Shown one piece after another: positions 1 to 6,529 of a stretch of DNA of 8,766 nt. A model generated the notes under the pieces. That model ran no database searches. It was not told where the DNA came from and saw only the letters and a list, made by a program, of their open reading frames with translations. The DNA lies in the NCBI GenBank assembly GCA_017881545.1, contig JADGQU010000075.1, positions 1 through 8,766 on the forward strand, written 5' to 3'. Numbering within the stretch: the first letter of the stretch is position 1; each line of letters begins with the position of its first letter. This DNA is from Gemmatimonadaceae bacterium. Its GTDB lineage: Bacteria > Gemmatimonadota > Gemmatimonadetes > Gemmatimonadales > Gemmatimonadaceae. The position numbers and the translations under genes were made by a program.

Positions 1-800
1 GAGATCTCGGAGACGCGACCGATGAAGGTCGTGTCCGGGAAAGCATCGAGCTGCACCACCGTCGAGTCCCCGATCTTGATCCGCGAGACATCGGTTTCGT
101 CTACCTTCACCTTCGTTTCGAGGACGCTCATGTCGCTGATCGTGAGCATCGTCGCAGCGTCCTTGTTGAACGTACCCTGGATCGCGGTCTCACCCTGTTC
201 CACGCTGAGGCGCGTCACGCGGCCGCTCATTGGCGCCGAGATCGTCGTCTTGCTCAGGAGCGACTGCGCGTCCCGATACGAGGCGGTGGCCTGATCCACG
301 GCGTGGTTCGCCGCTTCCAGCATGGCCTGATTCACCTCGACCTGCGTTCTCAGCTGCTCGATTTGTTCATCGGACACCAGCGTGGGATTTGCTTTCTTGA
401 GAGCCGCCAAACGGTCGAAGTTGCGCTGAGCCTGAGCCAGAGCCGGCTTCGCCTGCGCGGCCTGCGACCTTGCCGAAGCAACGGCCGCGGTAGCTCTCTC
501 TACGCTCGCCCGGTACTGCGACGGGTCGATCTCGAGAAGGAACTGGCCCATTGACACCATCTGGCCTTCCTTCACGGCCAGGCGGACAATGCGTCCGCTG
601 ATGTCGGCGCTGATGTCGACCTTGGTGTGCGGCAGTACCTGCCCGCTCGCCGTGACCGAGGCAACCAGGTCACGTTTCTGGACCTTCTCCATGCGGACTT
701 CGGTCGCCTTGTTGCGGCCCTTCATCGCGCTGGTGACGCCGATGATCACGATTGCGAGAGTGATCGCGCCGGCGACTGTCCACTTGGTGCGTTTCTTCAT
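1..800 (-). CDS. Efflux periplasmic adaptor subunit (HlyD/MacA/AcrA type), 3' end cut by window
   Basis: This is the membrane fusion protein of a tripartite efflux system; it would join an inner-membrane transporter to the TolC channel encoded just upstream. The ATG is at 800-798 and 266 complete codons are present before the left edge. Seen in order: a basic start (MKKRTKW), one hydrophobic anchor at about residues 8-24, the first lipoyl half at about 52-92 (VDISADISGRIV, then VKEGQMVSMGQFLLEID), a long Ala/Gln-rich alpha-hairpin at about 93-183, the second lipoyl half at about 185-208 (TTISAPMSGRVTRLSVEQG), and the beginning of the beta-barrel domain from about 218. The C-terminal part is missing only because the window ends. 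It starts 14 bases after the TolC stop, so the two are surely co-transcribed. No Shine-Dalgarno sequence is seen. The order TolC-adaptor resembles MacAB-type ABC exporters, but the transporter class cannot be decided here. Confidence 0.93.
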   Translation of the reverse strand, partial: MKKRTKWTVAGAITLAIVIIGVTSAMKGRNKATEVRMEKVQKRDLVASVTASGQVLPHTKVDISADISGRIVRLAVKEGQMVSMGQFLLEIDPSQYRASVERATAAVASARSQAAQAKPALAQAQRNFDRLAALKKANPTLVSDEQIEQLRTQVEVNQAMLEAANHAVDQATASYRDAQSLLSKTTISAPMSGRVTRLSVEQGETAIQGTFNKDAATMLTISDMSVLETKVKVDETDVSRIKIGDSTVVQLDAFPDTTFIGRVSEI

Positions 801-814
801 ATATGTCGATCCGA

Positions 815-2299
815 TTAGCGAAGGGGATGACCAACGGCGCTTTCCAGAGCGGCGAAGGCCTTGTGATAGTCGTAGACGGCATTGATGCGGTCACTCTCTG
901 AGCGCTCGTAGGTCGCGCGAGCTTCAGTCAGGTCGACGAACGTCGTCGCCCCGATTCTGTACCGGTCCTGCACGAGCTTCAGCTCCTGCTTGGCCTTGGC
1001 GGCGTTCTGGTCCTGAAGCGCCACCGTTTTTTCCGCCGTCACGAGGATCAGGTACGCCGCGGTCACGTCCGCCGTGAGTGCCAGCTCCTTTGATCTGACG
1101 CTGTAGCGAGCGTCGGAGCGGCTCGCCATCGCTTCCTGCAGCCTTTGCTCACGCGAGAATCCATCGAACAACGGAAGCGAGAGCGTGGCGCTGAACGAGC
1201 GCGGAGACTTTGTGAAGTTGAAAGGGAATCTCGAGTTGCCGTCGCGGATCGCCTGCGCCTGCACGTCGGTAAACGCCATCGAGTTGCACTGGGCGAGCTG
1301 GTTCGAGAGGTTGAGCGCCGCGCGGACTTCCTCGGTTCTGACGCAGCTCGCGCGCGCCGCATCGAGCTGCGCCGATGCCTGCTGCACGGGGAAGTTGGAA
1401 TTCGTGTAGCCGTACGTATAACCGCCGAGGCCCGTCGACAGGGACAGCGTTGGCGAGTATTCGCCCTTTTCCCGTTTCACGTTGAGGTCGGACACGTGCT
1501 CCCTCGAGCGCAGTGCGAGAACGCCAGGATTCTGGCGACGCGCCGACTCGATGAGCTCCTGGAGATTGAGCGCCGTCGGCGTGACCGGGAACTGGCTCAC
1601 GAGCTTCACGTTCGCCGGCTGAGGGGTTCCCATCTGCTGGAACAGCCGCAGCTTCTCGATCTCGACCTGGCTTCTCGCCTTGAGTGCGGCAACCTGCTGG
1701 AGCCCGAGCGAAACCTCGGCGCGCTGCACATCCAGCTGCGTGCCCGAGCCGACGATCTCTCTCGCCTGCGCGAGAATCAGCTCCTGCTGCGATGCCACAA
1801 CGAGCGTGTCCTGAAGATCGGCGTTCGCTTCCGCCTGGAGCGTCGACAGATATTGCTGCCGCACGTTGCTGCGGAGAGTCTCGGACGCGCCGGTGATATC
1901 GGCCTCCACAGCATCCCGGTTGGCGCGCTGCAGGCTCGGCGTGATCAGCGTAGCGCTGTTGATTCTATAGTTCAGTCCGATCTGATAGCTGGACTGATTG
2001 ACGTCGGAGCTGGCGCCGAGACTCGTGCCGCCGAAGATCTGCTGGCCGCCCTGCTGCCTTTGCGCGTTGAGCGACGCGTCCGCGGTCGGAAGCAAGGCAC
2101 CGTATGCGCTTCTCACTGCCGCACGGGCGCCGATGCGATTGTTCTGGATCTGCTGGAACTCGGGGTTGTTGCGCCCGGCCAGCTCGACTGCCTGCTCGAT
2201 GGTCAGCGTGGCCTGGCCAGTCGAGTCGCGGGGAGTTACCTGGGCGGATGCCTGAACGGCGCCTGCCAAAAGACTTATGAAGAGCAGTGATCGTATCAT
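815..2299 (-). CDS. TolC-family outer-membrane efflux channel
   Basis: The product is the outer-membrane and periplasmic tunnel of a tripartite exporter, working with the adaptor encoded immediately downstream. From the ATG at 2299 it is 494 residues. It opens with a signal peptide (MIRSLLFISLLAGAVQASA, cleavage probably after residue 19 before Gln). Two homologous repeats follow, as in all TolC proteins: the first begins at about residue 31 (LTIEQAVELAGRNNPEF) and the second at about 245 (NLQELIESARRQNPGVLALR). Each has long Gln/Ala-rich helices and beta-strand stretches such as SFSATLSLPLFDGFSREQ at 368-385. The end, DRYRIGATTFVDLTEARATY and AFAALESAVGHPL, is very typical. An upstream ATG at 2338 would add 13 residues ahead of the signal peptide and overlap the predicted -10 box, so I reject it. 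An insert of roughly 65-75 residues with two cysteines (319 and 338) interrupts the second repeat. No Shine-Dalgarno is present; the leader is C-rich. Confidence 0.93.
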   Translation of the reverse strand: MIRSLLFISLLAGAVQASAQVTPRDSTGQATLTIEQAVELAGRNNPEFQQIQNNRIGARAAVRSAYGALLPTADASLNAQRQQGGQQIFGGTSLGASSDVNQSSYQIGLNYRINSATLITPSLQRANRDAVEADITGASETLRSNVRQQYLSTLQAEANADLQDTLVVASQQELILAQAREIVGSGTQLDVQRAEVSLGLQQVAALKARSQVEIEKLRLFQQMGTPQPANVKLVSQFPVTPTALNLQELIESARRQNPGVLALRSREHVSDLNVKREKGEYSPTLSLSTGLGGYTYGYTNSNFPVQQASAQLDAARASCVRTEEVRAALNLSNQLAQCNSMAFTDVQAQAIRDGNSRFPFNFTKSPRSFSATLSLPLFDGFSREQRLQEAMASRSDARYSVRSKELALTADVTAAYLILVTAEKTVALQDQNAAKAKQELKLVQDRYRIGATTFVDLTEARATYERSESDRINAVYDYHKAFAALESAVGHPLR

Positions 2300-2337
2300 T
2301 GTAGGGGGGAGGTGGGCTTTTCGAACACTTACGGCCA

Positions 2338-2343
2338 ACTATA
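2338..2343 (-). promoter_or_regulatory. Probable -10 box of the tolC-adaptor operon
   Basis: On the minus strand the hexamer reads TATAGT, five of six matches to the sigma-70 consensus, and lies 38 bases before the tolC start, giving an expected leader of about 30 bases. No good -35 hexamer stands 16-18 bases upstream, so an activator or another sigma factor may help. The stretch upstream of it is the most AT-rich part of this intergenic region, which fits a promoter. Confidence 0.4.
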
Positions 2344-2377
2344 CTACAGAGTTTCAGCGTCGAACACACCGAATTTC

Positions 2378-2394
2378 CTTAAGATTGAATTAAG
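2378..2394. promoter_or_regulatory. Palindrome CTTAA-N7-TTAAG upstream of the tolC promoter, possible operator
   Basis: A perfect inverted repeat, CTTAA, seven bases, TTAAG, sits about 35 bases upstream of the predicted -10 box in an AT-rich patch of otherwise GC-rich DNA. The size and location suit a binding site for a dimeric regulator of the efflux operon. The arms are short, so chance is possible. Confidence 0.25.
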
Positions 2395-2407
2395 ACGGGC
2401 TTGCCGC

Positions 2408-2429
2408 AGTTCCTCTGGAGTTCCTCTGG
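2408..2429. repeat. Perfect 11-base tandem duplication
   Basis: AGTTCCTCTGG occurs twice without a gap between the creatininase stop and the tolC promoter, followed by a partial third start (CGTTCC). The rest of the 194-base intergenic stretch (2300-2493) shows no gene, only this repeat, the palindrome at 2378-2394 and the probable -10 box. It may be a slippage product or a doubled half-site. Confidence 0.5.
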
Positions 2430-2493
2430 CGTTCCGGCCGCCGGATCGAGCCACGATCGCCGTTTGCCACAAGCACCTTGACAGACCGAACTC

Positions 2494-3240
2494 CTACTCC
2501 GTCGGCGCGGGTGCCAGAAAAATCCTGTCGCTGATCTTGGCGTAGATGCGCTCGTAAATGAGCTTGCCCTTTTTCGCCGACGCGAGCGATGGCCTGCCGA
2601 TCGAGCCCGCGCTGCCGCTCGGGACGGTCAGCCAGCCGCGCCGGTACCGCCTCAGCTGCTCGCGCGACATCATGTAATCCTGTGCCTGATCAAGGCTCAC
2701 CATCTGCGGCGCCAGAAAGAGCATTATGGATGTATCGACCTCGTCTCCGTGCATTGCTTCGCGCTGGCCTTCGAGCAGGTCGGACAAATTCACGCCGAAC
2801 ATGTCAACGACTCTTACCCGCGCCGCGGTCGTAATTACTGTCGCGAGCGCCTCCTGATGCGGATCGTGTCCGTGCGCCGTGAGCAGAATGAACTCGCGCA
2901 CGCCGGTCGCCTCCCACGAATCGAGCAGGTCGTTGAGCATGCGGTGCAAAGTCTTTTTTCTCAGCGAAGCGTTGCCGGTGAACCCGCGCTCCGTGTCGAC
3001 GTTCACACCGTATTCCACCGTCGGAGCCCGCAACACGCCATATTCTGCAGACAGATCGTCCGCCATGTGCTCGACGATTATCGTATCGCAGCCGAGCGGA
3101 AGGTGAGGACCGTGCTGCTCGCACGTCCCGATCGGGATGATGAGCCGCGGATCATTGCCAAGGATCGCACTGATCTGCGCCGGATTGAGCTCCTTGACCC
3201 GCAACGGCCCGGAAGCTGGAATGGAGGAGGGAAGAGTCAT
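2494..3240 (-). CDS. Creatininase / creatinine amidohydrolase family protein
   Basis: This is a cytosolic metal-dependent hydrolase of the creatininase superfamily, which includes creatininase, the FAPy deformylase ArfB and the peptidase MftE; the substrate cannot be told from sequence. The length, 248 residues, is usual for the family. Seen: the first metal motif PIGTCEQHGPHLPLGCDT with Glu41, His43 and Asp52; a second region LLTAHGHDPHQEA with His123, where most members have NGHGGN; and HGDEVDTSIML with Glu167, matching the family motif HAGExxTS. The tail (GSIGRPSLASAKKGK, 213-226) also follows the family. No signal peptide or membrane helix. The ATG at 3240 gives about 12 extra N-terminal residues; a TTG at 3204 (LRVKELNP) is a possible alternative and would remove the overlap with the divergent kinase gene. 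It lies 194 bases ahead of tolC, and nothing shows a link in function with the efflux genes. Confidence 0.9.
   Translation of the reverse strand: MTLPSSIPASGPLRVKELNPAQISAILGNDPRLIIPIGTCEQHGPHLPLGCDTIIVEHMADDLSAEYGVLRAPTVEYGVNVDTERGFTGNASLRKKTLHRMLNDLLDSWEATGVREFILLTAHGHDPHQEALATVITTAARVRVVDMFGVNLSDLLEGQREAMHGDEVDTSIMLFLAPQMVSLDQAQDYMMSREQLRRYRRGWLTVPSGSAGSIGRPSLASAKKGKLIYERIYAKISDRIFLAPAPTE
3194..3222 (+). promoter_or_regulatory. Candidate sigma-70 promoter of the sensor kinase-Ser/Thr kinase operon
   Basis: TTGACC (3194-3199, five of six to the -35 consensus) and TGGAAT (3217-3222, four of six to the -10 consensus) are separated by exactly 17 bases. The element lies inside the 5' coding end of the divergent creatininase gene. 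If it is used, transcription begins near 3229-3231, after the ATG at 3221, so the kinase would have to start further down. It competes with that ATG, which lowers confidence in both. Confidence 0.3.
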
Positions 3241-6200
3241 CGCATCAGCTGGTAGTCTTAATGTAAGAAGCGGTCACCTGCCACGACGCGCAATCCTCGC
3301 GGCTGCCGCGATCCCGCTTTTTCTGATTGCGATGTGGGTCAGAACTCCGGCGCTTCCACGCACGTCCGGGCCGGCCTCGCCGAACGGAAGCGAGCGGGTC
3401 GATGCCGCCGAGGGCGCCCTCCGCGCGCTGGAGCGGACTCTTGCCGAGACGCGTGAACGTCTCGACGAGCGGGCGGCTCGCGCGTTGGATGCGCCGGCCG
3501 ACCAGGAAGGCGCCTTCGCGTTTCTGTCTACCCGGTCGCCCCAGAGGGATGGAGAATCGCTGGTGCTCTTCGACCACGATCGCCCCTTCGCCTGGTCGGG
3601 CGAGATGAGGATCGATCCCGATACGCTCCGCGCACCCCTGAGCGTGACGTTCAGCGCGTTCTATACGACACTCAACGTGGTCGAGACGCGCGGCAACCGG
3701 AGGGCTGTCGCGACGGCGGTGCTGCACGCCGCGGCACCCGCCAACAGACTCACCGAATCCCTGGACGAGCGCCTTGCCCCCGCCCAAGGCGTTTCTTCGT
3801 ACGAGTTTGCGCCGGCCGCCAACGCGAGGGGCGGACCGGTCGTGCTCTCCGCCAACGGCAAACCGCTTCTGCGCGCGTTGCCGCGACTCGCGACCGCTGA
3901 GGAGGTCGGGTTCCGGCGCGCGTCGATGCTCCGCGCGAGAGGCGCTCTGGCTCTCATCATTCTCGCCCTCGCGTTTCTCGTCTACGCCTGGCGGGAGCGG
4001 CATTCGCTGGTTGATCGGTTGTTCGCGATCGCTGTGGCGCTCACGATTACGGCGCTCATTCCCTGGAACTCGTTTTCCAATACATCGCGCCTCTTTGATC
4101 CGGCGTACTACTTCGCGAGGCTGGCCGGACCGCTCACCGCGAACGCCGGCGCGCTTTGCATCAGCGCGGCCCTGATTCTCATGGCGGTGTACGCGATCAT
4201 TCGCGCGCACCCCGAGGCCCACTGGCCTCGCCCCTATGCCGCCGTTGGCTCAGTCGTGACGCTCGGAGTGGGGATTCCATTCGCGTCGAACATCGTTCGG
4301 GGAATCGGACAACCGCCGTGGGGCTCTACTCCCGGCCTCTGGCTCTCGTGGGAGATTCCCCTCTTCCTCTTTCTCTTCGCCGTGCTGCTGGCAGCGTATT
4401 GGATGCTGCGCATGGCGTTCGGCCGGCCGGGAGTCGTCTCCTTTCGCGCGGCACTCATCATCGCCTCGGTGTCCGCCATCGTCGCACTCGGCGGCCTCTG
4501 GTCTACGACATCCCGCGAGCGCATGCAGCTCGCCGAACAAGATGTCGCCGCACTCGGGCACGTCGACGATTACGCCGTCCAGCTCACGCGACGATTCATG
4601 ACGACGCTCTCCACGTCTCCGCAGCCGCGAAGTCGCGCGGATTTGCTGAAGGCGTACGCTGCGTCCGACCTGTCATCGGCAGAGTATCCGGCGACCATAG
4701 CATCCTGGAGCCAGGCGGGAACACAGATCTCCGAATTTGCGGTCGCGCCGGCCGAGCCGGATTCGGACGCGGTGTCGAGCGCGGTCAAGGAGGCGATCGC
4801 CTCGCGCCAGACTGTGACGCGCAGCATACTGGGCCCAACCGGCGTTCAGATTCTCGCCGCCGTCGCGCATTCCTCGGGCGGAGCGACATCCGTGCTGGTG
4901 CTGCCGCGCACCAGACTTCTCAGCGCCAATCCTTACGCCGCGCTTCTGGGAATGGCGACGCCCTCCGGCGGCGATCCTCCGTACGACGTGGCGCTGACCG
5001 ATGTCTCGCCCTCCGCGCATGCCGACACGATGCAGCTTCGCTGGAACCGGGTGGGCGACGAGCTTCATGGCAACCGTCTGATCTCGACGAGCGCGGGGAC
5101 GATGCGCGCGCATGTGGAGATAGACCTGCGCTCGGTATGGGCGCGCGCCGAGCGAGGAAGCCTCGTGTTGCTGTTGGACCTGCTGCTCGCGGGTCTGTTC
5201 TGGCTACTCCCGACGCTGACGGAAAAGGGTTTCATGCGCTGGCTGCGTGTTCGCGCGACCAGATGGATCTACACGTATCACGCGCGGCTAACGCTCGCGC
5301 TCTTCGCGTTCTTCGTGATTCCCGCGATCGCATTCGCGGTATGGTCGTATCAAAGATTGCGCAGCGACGATCTGCAGACGCGCGAGGTTCTCGTTCGTGA
5401 GACGCTCAACGCGGTCGCCGCTGGCAACGAGTACGAGCAGCTGCCGGGAGAAGCGCGGCGCTTCGACACTCCACTCTTTCTGTATTCCGACGGGTTTCTC
5501 GATCGCACGAGCGACAGCCTCCTCGATGTCCTTGCTCCAACCGGACGGCAGTTGCCGCCGCCGGTCGAGCTCAGTCTCTCCAGCGGCGGCGAGCTATCCG
5601 CGGTGTGGGAGGCAAAGCTCGGCGCCGCGACGATGCTCTTCGGCTACGGCGTCGGCGCGGCCGGGCAGGAGCGCTACGTGCTGGCGGCTCCGGCCCGGAG
5701 CGACGATATCGTGCTGGACAGGCGGCGCCGTGATCTCGGGATGCTCGTGTTGTTCTCGACGGCCGTAGGGGCTCTCGCAGCGCTGTGGCTAAGTGGCAGC
5801 GCGGCGAAGCGTCTGGCGAGAGACCTGGAGCTCAGCCGGATCGAAGTTGCCCGCGCCGAGCGGGTGCTGGCGTGGGGCGAGATGGCGCGTCAGATCGCCC
5901 ACGAGATCAAGAATCCGCTCACTCCGATTAGACTGGGAGTTCAGCATCTACGGCGGGCGCACAGTGATCCACGCGTCGACTACGACCAGGTGCTGAACGA
6001 AAACGTGCGACGAATCCTGGCCGAGATAGACAGACTCGACGAGATTGCGCGTTCATTCAGCCGTTACGGCAGTGCACCCGCGGATTTGCCGCCTGCGCTC
6101 TCAGTCGACGTTGCCGCCGTCGTAAACGATGTCGTCGCACTGGAACAGATGGGTGACCGAAAAGTGAAGTGGCAGTTGCGGGGAGCCGATAAACCGATGT

Positions 6201-6529
6201 GGGCGATGGCGCGGAAGGACGAGATGCGTGACGTGTTGCTCAACGTATTCGAGAACGCGCGTCTCGCGGGTGCGCGTCACGTCGATATCTCGCTGCGCGA
6301 AGAAGACGGAAGGGTGACGGTAGAAACGATCGACGACGGATCGGGGATCGCGCCGGCAGTGTTGCCGCGGATCTTTGAGCCCCATTTTTCAACGCGCACG
6401 ACCGGCAGCGGACTCGGCCTCGCGGTCAGTCGCAGACTTATCGAAGCCTGGGGAGGAGAGATCGCGATCATCAGCGAAGAAGGGAAGGGAACGAGAGTGT
6501 TGATACTGCTTGCACGGAGCGCGGCGTGA
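3221..6529 (+). CDS. Large multi-pass sensor histidine kinase, NtrY-like core
   Basis: This is a membrane sensor that should autophosphorylate on a histidine. From the ATG at 3221 it has 1102 residues, much longer than NtrY (about 750). I see ten hydrophobic segments at about 23-40, 241-257, 264-283, 306-325, 336-352, 369-392, 402-422, 648-665, 687-707 and 839-857. With positive-inside loops they put three regions outside: 41-236 (beginning with a short coiled coil), 423-644 and 708-838. The cytoplasmic core follows directly, with no PAS domain: H-box MARQIAHEIKNPLTPI (His894), N-box NVFENA (Asn1012), G1 DDGSGIAP (1038-1045), F-box RIFEPHFST, and G2 GSGLGLAVS (from 1062). All catalytic motifs are intact. 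No receiver domain or neighbouring response regulator is seen. The start is uncertain: an ATG at 3137 lies deep in the divergent gene, and a rare CTG at 3278 would begin PRRAIL just before helix 1. The gene overlaps the downstream kinase gene by four bases. Confidence 0.9.
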   Translation: MEEGRVIASAGSLNVRSGHLPRRAILAAAAIPLFLIAMWVRTPALPRTSGPASPNGSERVDAAEGALRALERTLAETRERLDERAARALDAPADQEGAFAFLSTRSPQRDGESLVLFDHDRPFAWSGEMRIDPDTLRAPLSVTFSAFYTTLNVVETRGNRRAVATAVLHAAAPANRLTESLDERLAPAQGVSSYEFAPAANARGGPVVLSANGKPLLRALPRLATAEEVGFRRASMLRARGALALIILALAFLVYAWRERHSLVDRLFAIAVALTITALIPWNSFSNTSRLFDPAYYFARLAGPLTANAGALCISAALILMAVYAIIRAHPEAHWPRPYAAVGSVVTLGVGIPFASNIVRGIGQPPWGSTPGLWLSWEIPLFLFLFAVLLAAYWMLRMAFGRPGVVSFRAALIIASVSAIVALGGLWSTTSRERMQLAEQDVAALGHVDDYAVQLTRRFMTTLSTSPQPRSRADLLKAYAASDLSSAEYPATIASWSQAGTQISEFAVAPAEPDSDAVSSAVKEAIASRQTVTRSILGPTGVQILAAVAHSSGGATSVLVLPRTRLLSANPYAALLGMATPSGGDPPYDVALTDVSPSAHADTMQLRWNRVGDELHGNRLISTSAGTMRAHVEIDLRSVWARAERGSLVLLLDLLLAGLFWLLPTLTEKGFMRWLRVRATRWIYTYHARLTLALFAFFVIPAIAFAVWSYQRLRSDDLQTREVLVRETLNAVAAGNEYEQLPGEARRFDTPLFLYSDGFLDRTSDSLLDVLAPTGRQLPPPVELSLSSGGELSAVWEAKLGAATMLFGYGVGAAGQERYVLAAPARSDDIVLDRRRRDLGMLVLFSTAVGALAALWLSGSAAKRLARDLELSRIEVARAERVLAWGEMARQIAHEIKNPLTPIRLGVQHLRRAHSDPRVDYDQVLNENVRRILAEIDRLDEIARSFSRYGSAPADLPPALSVDVAAVVNDVVALEQMGDRKVKWQLRGADKPMWAMARKDEMRDVLLNVFENARLAGARHVDISLREEDGRVTVETIDDGSGIAPAVLPRIFEPHFSTRTTGSGLGLAVSRRLIEAWGGEIAIISEEGKGTRVLILLARSAA

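Noticed and set aside
1145..2290. A 381-residue open frame on the plus strand, opposite tolC.
   Set aside because: It is Arg/Leu/Glu-rich with no motif and fully covered by the well-supported tolC gene; a typical antisense shadow in GC-rich DNA.
2312..2545. A 77-residue plus-strand frame that begins GTG, next to GGAGGTG, in the tolC upstream region.
   Set aside because: The GGAGGTG overlaps the start codon itself, so it is not correctly placed, the frame runs into the creatininase gene, and the sequence looks like nothing known.
3137..3220. Extension of the sensor kinase start upstream to ATG 3137.
   Set aside because: It would overlap the divergent creatininase by 104 bases, over its conserved coding sequence, and adds 28 residues that do not look like part of the protein.
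3245..4222. A 325-residue open frame on the minus strand, opposite the sensor kinase.
   Set aside because: Extreme Arg/Gly/Glu composition, no hydrophobic core, and it covers the membrane helices of the real gene; a shadow.
4156..5400. A 414-residue open frame on the plus strand inside the sensor kinase.
   Set aside because: It is the alternative frame of the kinase, Arg-rich and without motif, while the main frame is continuous through all ten helices; no frameshift is needed.
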